From positions 62,001 through 126,000 of the forward strand of contig JANTQF010000008.1 of assembly GCA_032988165.1 (NCBI GenBank): a DNA stretch of 64,000 nt, in the 5' to 3' direction. Position 1 is the stretch's first letter. Each line of letters begins with the position of its first letter. The position numbers were made by a program, and so were the translations under genes. Positions 20,889-32,253 of this stretch are shown in pieces. This stretch comes from Emmonsiellopsis sp. PD_33 (taxonomy: Eukaryota; Ascomycota; Eurotiomycetes; Onygenales; Ajellomycetaceae). Below the pieces are notes generated by a model. That model worked only from the letters and a program-made list of their open reading frames with translations, did no database searches and had not been told where the DNA came from.

Positions 20889-21341
20889 TGCGGAGGGGAA
20901 AGAGGGAGATCGCGCAAAAAGATATCGAATGAAAGGCTGCTAACTCAGACAATTATACAGGCTCGACGAGGCGACCAAGCAGGAGGACGACCGTGACGGG
21001 AGACGGAGGAGAGGCGGTGAAACTACAGCTGGAGGGGGGATACTGATCAGCTCGAGTCGGGAGACGGGGGACAGGAAGACGAGAAGATAGGGAGATAGAT
21101 GAAGGAGGAAGATACGTACGAGGGAAGATGGCAGAGGCCGAAACAACGACAAACAGGATGGTGGAATGAGATGATGAGATGAGGCTGGTGGGAGAGCAGG
21201 GCAGGGCAGAAGCAACAGCACCAAGGGGATGACTCGAGCTGGCGGGAACAGCAGGGAGCTCGCACAGGGGGAAGCTGGAAGAGGGATGGGGGGAGGGGGA
21301 GTAGAGGAGAGACAGGGGGCGGAGAGAGATAAGGGAGGAGA

Positions 21342-21376
21342 GGGATGGGATGGGATGGGATGGGATGGGATGGGAC
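21342..21376 (+). repeat. (GGGAT)7 pentanucleotide repeat
   Basis: Seven near-perfect GGGAT units ending in GGGAC, inside the purine-rich upstream region of PUB1. Confidence 0.85.
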
Positions 21377-21569
21377 GGGGGTGGAGAGGAGGAGAGGAGA
21401 GGAGGAGAGGAGGAGAGGGAGAGCAACGAAGGGAAGACAAGGCAGCAGACAACAACAGAGAGACAGATGAGACACAACAGACAGACAGACGAGCGGCGGG
21501 AGGAAACAAGAGAAAGAAGAGAAGGGAAGAAGACGGGAAGACGGAGAAGAGACAAACTGGACACGGAGA

Positions 21570-21593
21570 GAAGAAGAAGAAGAAGAAGAAGAG
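21570..21593 (+). repeat. (GAA)n microsatellite
   Basis: About eight GAA/AGA units at the far edge of the purine tract. Confidence 0.75.
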
Positions 21594-22146
21594 AAGATGA
21601 GGCTCTCACCAACAAACTCTCGTCTCTGTTGAGAGGAGAGTCGTCGAGGCCGCCGTGACTGCGCTAGCCGCTTCGGGCTAGCCGCCTGCCGGTTTGGGTC
21701 TCGTCACACCGCTGACTCAGCACCATCACACCCGTATTCGACAAGTATATTTATATATTTATATCTAGAGGTTATATGGGGGGGGTACGGTGGCGTGTTA
21801 TAACTATGTAGTTGTAGTCTATCTGTTATATATCATCACTGTTGGTGTTGCCAGTTGCAGCTCATACAAACACATCGTCCATGGATGCGCCGCCCAGAGC
21901 TCCCTCTTCCCCACACGCAGAGGCTGGATCGCGGTGGGTGGCTGACTCAGCAGCTCCAGCATCGTCATTTTTCCTCACGCTCTCCAAGCAGCTTGAACCA
22001 ACCCTCCATCTGTCTTGTTACTTGGGCGAGATACAACTGCAGCTGCACTAGGACATTGTATATTGTCCTCTCGGATCTCTTTGTCACCCAGCTACTCAGC
22101 TCCCCACCCCCGCAGCTTGTCCTATCTCCTACTCTGCTCCCACTCC

Positions 22147-23321
22147 ATGTCCGCCATGGCTGCCACTCCCTCCCCCCAGGAATCCCTGGACACCCTCACT
22201 GCCATGGTCAACCAAACAGTATGTCTCCCGTTTTCCCACTTATCCCATCCATTCTAATCATTTCCAGCTCATCGAGACCGGCCGTTTCTTCCGCGCCTCA
22301 GGATCTGTCAGGTCCAGGGCCCAGCTCAAGAAAAACATCCCCGCCGCCCACGACCAGTTCCAAAGCGCCCTGGACAATCTCTCCGAACAGATAGTACGTC
22401 CCGTCCCGCCATTCCTACTAATCTTTGCCTTACTAACTCCCACCCTCCCAGTTCATCGCCAAAGCCTTCCTCGAAAAAGACTACGATGCCGTCCTGGAAA
22501 AGAAAGCTGCCCTCCGCCCAAAACCCCCGCAGGAAGACGCTCACATGAAAGAGGCGGTATCGCCAAATACCCAGCCTGCCACAGCAGATGCTACAACATT
22601 CCCTCCGGGACCAGCCACTACCCAGAACCAGGGTGTATCAACAACGACAGACCAGCCGCCAGCACCACAACCAGACAACCCCACCTTGAATAACCAACTC
22701 TCAGATGCCTCCACCACCACCACCAACCAACCGCAACCCCAACACCCAGACCACTCCGCCGAAGTAATAAACTTCGACTCCCTCTTCCCCCCCGACTCCG
22801 CCACCAACAACCTTGACATGACCATGGCCTTCAGCACCGACGAGTCCGCGAACCAGGCCTTCCTCGCTGGCACGGGTCACTTCGACATGCCGGCTGCCAG
22901 CGGTGGTGGCCAGGATATAGAAAACAAGGAGATGAACAGACCACTTGGTGCCCTGTTGCCGGGTCTAGAAAGCTACGCGAGCGCCACGGGCGATGAGTTT
23001 AATCTGGACTTACAGCTGGAGAATAATAATAACAACAACAACAACAATAATAATAACAGTACTGGGCAGAAGGGGGAGTCGAATGCTAATAACAATGGCA
23101 ACATCAGTACCTCGACAGCGTTGCCGGATACTGGGACAGACAACAATGGCGGCCACGATATTAACATGGACATGGACGGGCTTCAGACCGAGTCGAATTT
23201 CGATGATATGTTTATTGGCGTGGGTGGGTTTGGAGGCGATGGGGCAGGCGATGGGACTGGCGATGGAATGGGGCTGTTGAATGATGTCGAGATTGGCGAT
23301 TTAGATGATTCGTGGTTTTAG
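22147..23321 (+). CDS. Fungal Med2-like Mediator subunit (probable)
   Basis: Exons 22147-22218, 22268-22393 and 22452-23321 join in phase 0 to 355 residues. The N-terminal about 110 residues form an amphipathic helical region with TAMVNQTLIETGRFF, GSVRSRAQLKKNIPAAH, and an IFIAKAFLEKDYDA helix, which fits the fungal Mediator tail subunit Med2 pattern. The rest is disordered: Thr/Pro/Gln-rich, a run of twelve Asn, Gly/Asp repeats (GDGAGDGTGDG), and an acidic end DVEIGDLDDSWF, which looks like an activation-type tail. Med2 acts in the Mediator tail as target of activators. Assignment rests on the N-terminal pattern; an unrelated coiled-coil protein is the alternative. Confidence 0.6.
23026..23058 (+). 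repeat. Poly-Asn coding repeat (AAT/AAC)n
   Basis: Mixed AAT and AAC codons give about twelve Asn in a row in the Med2-like protein. Mixed codon use means slippage is less likely than in a pure repeat. Confidence 0.7.
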
Positions 23322-23874
23322 TTAGGGACGGATATCAATTGCTGAATATGGAGCACGATTTAAATAAGCAGGTGCTGAAAATCATTGTGTTCTCTCTTGG
23401 TTGTGTATAACTAGAGGGTAGATAATCCACTACGTCCTTATTCTTAACTCTGCTTGGGATACAAGAACAGGAATCAGCCATCTATCAAACCCAAGTCTGG
23501 CTCAAGCTGGGAACTAAGTTTAGGCTTTCGCGGGACCCATATCCCGGCTGCTCGTTATTGGCCGGGTGAAACAAGGTTAACTATCGCGTCCCCGGCTTAC
23601 GCGAACTTATGCGGAGGCTGATATCAAGTGGGGTTGACGAGGGCATGTTGGTAGTTAAATAAATAAATGAATGGCTTCCTGAGCAGTGCTGGTCCCATGT
23701 CCTTCAGTCCTGCAAGCCTCTATTTGGCCGACTGATATCTATATCGATATAACCCCTAGTTGTGATTGCCGCGCGATGGGAAAGCCCCTTCCATGACCTC
23801 GGGGGGAGATATATGCCCTACCGACCACCCCTGTGATCCAACAACACCCTCAAACAGTACCATTTACACACACC
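23322..23874. other. Intergenic region
   Basis: Spacer between the Med2-like stop and the start of the hydantoinase fusion gene on the same strand. The last part before 23875 has an ACACACACCATGG start context. Nothing else is recognised. Confidence 0.45.
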
Positions 23875-26800
23875 ATGGCCCTATCCCCCCGCCCCTACAG
23901 AATCGGCGTAGACGTCGGCGGCACAAACACCGACGCCGTCCTCCTCGACGTACGCGCTTCAACCAATCCAACCCGCGGCATCATCGCGCACACCAAGACG
24001 CCAACCACCAGCCCCAACGTCACCGACGGGATAGAAACCGCCGTGCGCAGCGTGCTCGCGCAGTCTTCAAATGTACTATCCCGCGAGCAGATCGTCTGTT
24101 TGACAATCGGCACGACGCACTTTACCAACGCCATCGTGGAGCAGGATGTGCGCTGGCTGGAGAAAGTGGCCATCATCCGCCTCTCGAGGTCGTTTACGAG
24201 GGAGGTTCCGCCGTTTTCGGATTTCCCACCGGCGCTTCGCGCTGTTATGATTGGGTATTATGGCTATGTGGATGGCGGGTTGCATATTGATGGGTCGCAG
24301 GAGGCGCCTGTTGATGAAGCGCAGGTTGTCAGGGAGTGTGCGGTTATTAAGGAGAAGGGGATCCGGGCTGTGGTGATTTCTGGCGTGTTTTCGCCGATTG
24401 ATGAGTATTTTGGCCAGGAGGACCAGGTCCGGCGGATCGTGCGCGCGCAGTTGCCGGATGTTGATGTTGTGTGTTCGTCTGAGGTGTCGCAGATTGGGTT
24501 TCTGGAGCGCGAGAATGCGGCGATTCTCAACGCGTCGATTTTGAAGTTTGCCAGAAGAACCATTGCTGGCTTCCGCGCGGCGATGAGACGGTTGGATCTG
24601 TCTTGTGCGCTGTATTTGACGCAGAATGATGGAACACTGATCGATGCGCCGGCTGCGGCTAGGCTTCCGATCCGCACGTTCTCATCTGGACCGACGAATT
24701 CGATGAGAGGCGCTGCTTATTTGGGACACTCGGGCTCCGATGCGGATAAGGAAGAACGCACTGCTACCATTGTTGTTGATATCGGCGGTACGACCTCTGA
24801 TGTCGGAGTCCTATTACCTTCCGGCTTCCCCAGGCAAGCCTCGGCGTACGTGACTGTTGCGGGCGTTCGAATCAATTTCCCAATGCCGCATATCGAGTCC
24901 ATTGGCCTTGGCGGTGGTTCGATTGTACGTGTTGCTGAGGGCAAGGTGATGGTGGGGCCGGACTCAGTGGGCTATGATCTCGCTACGAAAGCCACGGTGT
25001 TTGGCGGAGACTATCTTACTGCTACGGATATCGCGGTTGCTGCGGGTGAAGATATCGGTGATCCAGCTCTCGTCAAGGATCTGCCGATGTCTACTGTTAA
25101 AGGGGCCCAGGCTAGGATCAAAACAATGCTTGAGCGCGTCGTAGATATGATGAAGACGTCGCCTGCTCCTCTGCCCGTTCTGCTAGTAGGGGGAGGATCT
25201 GTCATAGCCCCGATGGAATTGGAAGGGGTGTCGAAGCTTGTTCGCCCGCCCTTCCACTCGGTTGCTAACGCTGTTGGCGCTGCTATATCTAAAGTCGGTG
25301 GCACGGTGGATTCAATTCAAAGTACCGCTGAGCAATCTGTGAAACAGATTGTAGAGCAGGCGAAGGAGACGGCGATTGAGAAGGCGGTGGCTGCAGGTGC
25401 ACTAAGAGAGACGGTGTACGTTGCTGAAGTTGATGTGATTCCGCTGCAGTACATTTCGAATCAGGTCAGAGTCATTGCTAGGGCTGTTGGCGAGTTGTCG
25501 CCAGACGGCGTGATATCTGCTGGTGTTGTAGCCGCCGAAGATGAAGCTGGTGTGGATGATGATGATATTTACAAGGAAGAAGCCAAAAAGGAGACCATTG
25601 CTGATGAGTTGCCGCCACCTATTGACGTTGTTTCTTACAGACCGAAAGTGGTGAGGAACATGGAGACAGGTGTCCCGGAGTGGATTGTCTCTGAAACAGA
25701 TCTCGCCTGGCTTGCTGATGGATGCTACGTGCTTGGGTGTGCTGGTGGCGGTTCGCCCTTTACTGAGTATCTTCGGATTAGGGATCAGTTACGGGATGGC
25801 CACACGATTCGCATAATCGATTCGTCTTCGTTGGCGAAGGATGCAGTGATTTATTGTAAGTTGATCCCGTTATACTGCAGGGATGGTTCTACTTGGATAC
25901 TTTACTGAGGCTTGTTCGGGTAGGGGGCGGACATATGGGCTCTCCAGCCGTCTCCGTGGAGCGATTAGCAGGTGATGAGACGGAACAGGCGTTCTTTGAA
26001 TTGATGGAGTATATGAAGCATGACAGCTTTGATGCCGTGATGGGACTGGAAATTGGCGGAGCGAACGGTCTCCAACCCCTGGCTCTTGGCTCGAGTAAGA
26101 ATCACGGTCGTCCCGTCGTCGACGCAGACTGGATGGGTATCTATTTCCAATAAATTCCGCCATATCTTTCCATTCCATTATCCCAATGCTGAAACCCACT
26201 TACCAACGGCATTACGACTGATATAGGCCGCGCCTACCCAACATACTGGCAGTCAACAATGTGCGTCTACGAAACCAACCAACTAGTCCCCTGCGCAATC
26301 GCCTCAGGCGACGGCAGAAACATACTCATGACCAAAACCACCGACGACGAGATCGTCGACCGCGCCCTGCGCGCCGCCTGTTCCGAAATGGGCTCCCGCG
26401 TCGGCATGGCTGCCAAACCCACCACCACAGACCGCGTCCTCCACTACGCCGTCCTCAACACGACATCCCTCGCCTGGAGAATAGGCCGGTGCATTGCGCG
26501 CGCACACGCGACCAACACAATCAGCACCGTTGCGGAGCAAATGATCGAAGAGATCGGGGGCGCCCAGGCGGCGAAGATCTTATTCCGCGGGAAAATCGTC
26601 GCGGTGGAACGGAGGCTGTTCAAGGGCCATTCATACGGAGAGATTACGATTGAGCAGGTAGCAAAGGACGAGGACGAGCGCGAAGCGGGCGGTGATGATG
26701 GTGATGGTGACATTCCAACATCATCGAAACCCATCGCGATAGGCGGCGTGCTCAAGATCCCATTCAAGAACGAGAACATCTACGCGAAACATATCCCCCC

Positions 26801-27074
26801 GGCTGGTGAGGAGGAGAGGTACATCGCCATGGTTCCCGATCTGATCTCGGTGCTGGATATGCAGTCTGGTCGCGCGCTGGGCGTGCCGGAGTTCCGGTAT
26901 GGGGTGCTGGTGACGGTGCTGGGGATCGCGTGCTCGCCGCGCTGGACGGATACGCCCCGGGGTCTGGAGATTGGTGGGCCGGCGGCGTTTGGGTATAGGG
27001 ATGTTGGGTATAGGGCGTTGGGGAGGTATGTGCGGCCGAGGAGTGTGGTTTGGGAGTTTGGGGGGGGTGGGTGA
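23875..27074 (+). CDS. Hydantoinase/oxoprolinase A domain fused to DUF917
   Basis: Exons 23875-25855, 25924-26136 and 26227-27074 join in phase to 1,013 residues. Residues 1-560 are a hydantoinase/oxoprolinase subunit-A-type ATPase: N-terminal IGVDVGGTNTDAVLL phosphate loop, GTTHFTNAIVE, then the second lobe with VVDIGGTTSDVG near 302, LGGGS and VLLVGGGS, the HyuA actin-like fold. An acidic linker (EAGVDDDD) follows. From about 602 the DUF917 domain begins: LADGCYVLGCAGGGSP, WGGHMGSPAV across intron 1, EIGGANGLQPL, VVDADWMGRAYP across intron 2. Such fusions occur in fungi; the substrate is unknown, probably a cyclic amide or 5-oxoproline-like compound. The start at 23875 is in good context (CACCATGG) and just precedes the conserved first strand. 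Confidence 0.88.
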
Positions 27075-30024
27075 ATTCTTTTTCGTCAGTTTTTATAATA
27101 GAAAATAAATATATATAGTTTGGTGGTTGAATATATTACCTAGGTAGCCATTGTAATTTCATTGGATTAGTTACTAGGAGTCTCATGCTGCATTAGTTAA
27201 TCATGCTTTGCATTCTCGAGGACGAAAGAATTCACATACGCACACTTCTTCCTCTCTTCCTTTCTTTCCTTTTTCCCCCCTCACCATTGTTATATAGTCA
27301 ACAGACGGAATATCACCGCACAACTGCTTCAGCTAAATGAATACTACCAGTAGTAGATAGTAACTCATCCCAATAGGCATAAAAAAGAAATGCACATTGC
27401 ACGCATAACTAGCTCACCCACTTCAACTCACTAATTAGTAACTTGTCACTAAACCTACCTAGTACCTAGGTACCTAGCTGCCAGTTTAGGTCGTGCATAC
27501 ATAGTTCTCTCGTAACTGAATACGCCAGGTCTAGATTCTCCAGAATATATTTTTCAAAGTCTGGCTTACTCAGACTGAGTGAGTCAGAGGTGGGAGGAGC
27601 TTTGTTAGCTTATTAACTGCAGAGGAGGAACTAAATACAATCATAGAGATGGGGTTGGTTGGAGATATTCTCTTTGGTTTTTTTTTTAAAAAAAAATGTT
27701 TAGTTATCTGATGTAGAGGTGTGTGTCCCTCCCACCTGCTGGATGGAGCTTGGTTGGTATGTTAAGATAGATAGAGAGATAGATAAATGGATACTATCAG
27801 TGGTTAAGTTTTATAGTTAGATATGAACTGAAACTTTTATGTAAGTGGGTTTGCATCCGGGAGGAGAACTTGAAGTTTTAAATACCGCAATTGGATTTGC
27901 CGAGGAATTGGAATCTCCTGAATCGTTCGGAGTTGGTTCTCCTGGTTTGGGGCGGTGAGGGGTAAGGGAAATATCCATTCGTTCATAATAAGGCCTGGAT
28001 AACATCTCATATCAGAGCGGTACGACTCGTAGTTCCCGCAGCGTCAAAACTTGGCTTTATCAATAATCCAGCGTGGCCAGATCAATATCAGGTTATTTGG
28101 ATGGTTATTATTAGCGTCTGAGGGCGGAGGTTGGCGGCTTCGGCCGCCAAAATTTTCCGAGCTAAGGAGGAAGATAAACGTAATTAAGCTGCATGGTGAT
28201 GTTGTCATTGGCGGCGATCTCCCAATAGTTAAATAGTGATGACGATGATGTGCCCCACCCTGTTGAAACTTGACAAGTTGACAGCCGCGGGTCCTGTCGT
28301 ATTTAAGGAAGGGCGTATATCTAAGTGAGTCATTCATGGTGCTGCGAAGGAAGGAATTGGGAATTGAGCGAGCTTCGAGACGGCACAAGAAGGGCGCAGA
28401 ATGTGATTCTGCAGGTGTTATAAACTGTGATGTTGACTCATAGATAGTAATGAGCGGGTGGGATGCGGGGGTGCCCACTGCCCAGGATGTTATCACATTC
28501 TGCTCTTGGGCCTTGGCTGCCGTGGACGATTCACCAGACAGAGCCCGGCGAGGACGGCGATCTTTTGCAGATCTCCTCTTTCTCCGAGGATTGATATTGA
28601 AGTGGTGACGGGAAGACAGGTTCCAGATTTCTGGCTTTGAATTCCACACGCATGGACCAGCATTGTCGTACGGGATATTATATCAGGCGATACTCTTTCT
28701 AGTCAACCACATCTTTGACTATCTCCATGTGACACTCTTGACATCTGGGAGGAAAAAAGTTTTGACCAGGAGCCAGTAGCCGAGAGGAAATAAGCTCACG
28801 CCCGAACTACAAAGTAGTAATCAGTAAACAAGCCATGCCTTGAAGACATCGTGGCTCTTGGGCAGCATTCGAATCAACGGAACCAAGAACCAGTTTCTTG
28901 CCTGTCAAATGATCTCTGGGAAACTCTCTCCGGCAACTAGATAGCGATTCAAGAGACACCGTCTCCCGCAAAAGAGAGAGGAAAATGATTCTTCTTCTTG
29001 TAGATCTGAACCCATGCCGCATGGACCGTATTAGCCGAAACTAAACGTCGTCTCAGCAGGGAAATAACTCGGGGACAAGCCAATGCTGTCTAGCCCGTCG
29101 TTAGCGATCTCCACCTCTGTCATCCATGTCGAGTGGCGAGCCTAGAAATTGGCAAGTCCAAGAAAATATTCATAAATAAAACGGACAGCTCGGGGACATG
29201 CACATGGCTGACATGCCGCGCAGAAGAGAACCACAGCTGTTTCTCCTCCTTTTCACCCGAAACCATCTTCCTTTCTCCCCCCAACATTGAGAGAATCGCA
29301 CCCCGATCGACATCCACATCCACGCGAGAATCGGTTCCGTGGGAATCCAAGCCTGCGCAACGTAGGCTTCCTGTTGGCCGAGACTGTGCCGTTAACCAGA
29401 CCTGCTTGCAGTCAGTGGCTCGACCGAGTAAATGAGATAGATACGGGTGCACCAAGGTACCATTGCCCCGATTCCCTCTGCTCTGCCCCGGCATTCCTGG
29501 AGTTTGTTGTCGTTGTTGGCTTGTCCAGGTGCAGGCGGGCTCGGTTGATTACGTCACCGCCACCCGCCTGTTCTTCCCATGGAATTCTTCATCACATCGA
29601 ACCACTCGCGGTTTTGACACCTATATAACCCGGGAATGGCCTCCGGGATACTGTTTTGGCCTGCACAAAATGCATTGGCCTTGCACTCGCTCACGTCTGA
29701 CTCTCGTTGCAGCTTTTCGTCCCGCACTCGCTCCGCAATCGTCGTCCGCTGCGAGCTCTGTCGTTGAGCGAATACCTAGTCGCATCGCCGATTCATCGCC
29801 CGTTTCCTTTGGCTCGAATTCGTCGCCACCACCATTGTATTTACAAGACTCCAGCACAAGTCGATACCGTGGCGTCGTCTCGTGAAAACGCAAAACAGCT
29901 GCTTTTTATCCCCGCTCCTAGAGACGCTTCGTCAATTCCAAGTCTCTCCCGACTGTCTATAAAGTCCCGGAGGTCTCGAGGCAGTCGACCATCCCCCGTC
30001 TCCCTTCCCGCGGGGTATGGAGAT
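27075..30024. other. Long intergenic region, about 2.95 kb
   Basis: Upstream region of the arrestin-like gene and downstream of the hydantoinase fusion. It contains a T-rich/A-rich junction (TTTTTTTTTAAAAAAAAA) near 27680, GATA runs near 27765-27785, and several unconvincing frames on both strands. The reading frame of the arrestin gene stays open upstream of 30025 back to about 29707 without an ATG, so this last part is probably 5' UTR. No tRNA or other gene is recognised. Confidence 0.5.
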
Positions 30025-32253
30025 ATGGTCGTAGCAAGTAGGGCTCATCCGGCGGCAGAGACTGCCACCCCTGTCACATCAGACTCCCTTTCCAGCCGGT
30101 CGTCGATGGTTGAATCCCCCAACTCCCCAAATCGGCTGCTTGTCCAGTCTGATACGTTGCCTGCCGTACTACCGCAGAACGAGAAGGTGATTGCATCGTC
30201 AAACGGAGTTACTGTTTCAGTATTTTTGGGAGAACCGGTTTTGTTTCTCCATGGATTTAAACACAGTAGTGATGAGTTATCGAAGACCTCGTTTCTCAGA
30301 GGCACACTACGGCTCAAGTTAACCAAATCTGCGAAAATAAAGAAGATCTATCTGAACTTCAAGGGTTTGGGGCAGACCAATTGGCCTGAGGGTACGACAC
30401 ACACAACTTTCGCAGCGAAAAGCATTATTCCAATTTCAGAATCTACTTGCTAATACATTGATGAATTAGGAGTCCCCCCAAAAGGAACCGAATATCATGA
30501 GCGAATCAATGTAATAAACCACACCTGGGCGCTCTTCAATGCTCAATTACCGGACGCAGAAATCAGCTATGGCGCAGATCATATGGAACTCAAGATACCA
30601 AAGGAGGTGGTGAAGGAGGTGCATCAGTCGAAAGCAGACATATTCTTAAATTCAAGTCCTACCTCTAACCGAGGTAGCATGTCGAGAGAGTTCAAGAGAC
30701 TTTCGCTCCAACACAACCACTCACGAAGCTTTGGAAAGGGCGAATCACTGGGTGGTGGAGCTGGTGTTACTCAGAAGGGATATAAGGTATTCCGTCCCGG
30801 CGAATACCTGTACAACTTCGAGCTACCCATTGATTCCCGCTTTCCCGAAACCATTAAATCCGACCAAGGTTGGGTGAAATACACCCTAGAAGGCAGGATA
30901 GAACGCGCTGGCGCATTCCGTCCTAACCTTTTCGGTTGCAGCGAGATCCCTTTTATCCGTGCCCCCCATGAAGGGTCACTGGCACATGTCGAGCCTATCG
31001 CTATTTCACGCACATGGGAAAACCAACTTCGTTATGATGTTATCATCTCAGGGAAATCATTCCCGATAGGCGGGGTGGTCCCCATTGCGTTTAAACTCAC
31101 ACCCTTTACGAAGGTGGGATGTCATCGCATCCAGGTGTTTGTGACCGAGAATTCTCAACGTTGGACACTCGGGACTAGGTCACATAAGTCACATACCAAG
31201 ACGCTTCTACTCTTCGAGAAGATCGCCGGCCGCAAGAGTTTCAGCATGTATGAGGGTAGCCAGGTGAAAGTGACCGCTGGAGGAGGTGTTCCATATGACC
31301 AACGGTGTCAGGCCGCAAGTGGAAATGAAAATTTTACTACGGACAGTAACACAAATCTCCTAGGAGATTTGGAATCGGATTTCGAGGCTGGCCCTACGGA
31401 GATGGAATTTGAAGTGCAGCTCCCTACCTGCAAGCAGCTAGCAGACGCACCGCCGCCGCATCGCCTTCATTTTAATACAACTTTCGCAAACCTTGAAATC
31501 ACCCATTGGATAAAGGTAATAATTTCGCATTATTTTCATTGATGTTTAATATCTAGTCAGGAAAAATTCCACTAACACGGTTTTTTGTAGATCGTCCTAC
31601 GTCTATCAAAGCCCGATGATCAAGATCCTACCAAGCGACGCAATTTTGACGTCTCCATCGACTCCCCATTCCACATCATGTCGTGCCTAGCAACACAATC
31701 AAACCTCAGCCTACCCTCCTATTCACACCCTGAAACTGTCCAGCTCAAGAAAAATTTATACTGCGGCTGCGAACAAGCGAAAGAGGATACTATTACACCC
31801 CCATCCACCAGCAGCGGCACAGGAGACGGTAGCAGCGCCGGCTTCACACCGATGGGCACCCCCTCAAACCGAAGGTTCACTTCTGGATCGAGTGGTCTCG
31901 CATTCCCTCCGCAAGCACACATACAGGATGCTTCCAACAGCGACCGAATCCCCCGCCCAATGCACCTCCTCCGCGCCCCTTCCTTTGCTCCTCCGTCCTT
32001 CGAAGACTTACCCCCTCCACCACCACTACCTACCCCGCCGCCGGACTATGAAACGATTGTCCCAGATGACGATCCCCATGCTGGATTGGAGGATTATTTT
32101 GAGAGATTGCACATGGCGGAGCGGGAATACGATGAGTTGCGAGGGAGTTCAAGGGTTGACGTTCCGCTAACGCCTGGTGGGCGGATAAATCGGAGCATGG
32201 ATATTCCGCGAGAATGGGTGCGGGCCGGTGAGACGCAGGCTGGTGCTCGGTAG
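30025..32253 (+). CDS. Arrestin-related trafficking adaptor (ART/CreD-like)
   Basis: Exons 30025-30391, 30470-31515 and 31591-32253 join in phase to 691 residues. An arrestin N-type sandwich starts near residue 50 (VTVSVFLGEPVLFL, TLRLKLTKSAKIKKIYLNF) and the arrestin C domain follows from about 300 (LRYDVIISGKSFPIGGVVPIAF, RIQVFVTEN). The C-terminal tail is Ser/Pro-rich with a PPDY motif at residues 621-624, a ligand for WW domains of Rsp5/HulA-type HECT ubiquitin ligases. Such adaptors bring the ligase to plasma-membrane permeases for endocytosis; CreD of Aspergillus has this layout. Start chosen as the first ATG in the open frame, shortly before the conserved PNSPNR segment. Which ART paralogue it is cannot be decided. 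Confidence 0.85.

Larger units (their letters stand above)
20889..22146. promoter_or_regulatory. Divergent PUB1/MED2-like upstream region, strongly purine-skewed
   Basis: From about 20890 to 21610 the plus strand is almost only G and A (GAGAGGAGAGG, GGGAT array, GAA array), so the PUB1 leader and promoter strand is CT-rich, a common feature of strongly expressed fungal genes. Beyond 21650 composition returns to normal, with a TATATTTATATATTTATA block near 21745. Two PUB1-strand open frames of about 190-220 codons come only from the skew. Confidence 0.55.

Noticed and set aside
20940..21615. Minus-strand frames of 142-220 codons made of Ser, Leu and Pro
   Set aside because: They are products of the GA/CT-skewed tract, overlap in three frames and have no domain.
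28044..28649. 201-codon minus-strand frame in the long intergenic region
   Set aside because: No domain, mixed composition and no splice-supported extension; chance frame.
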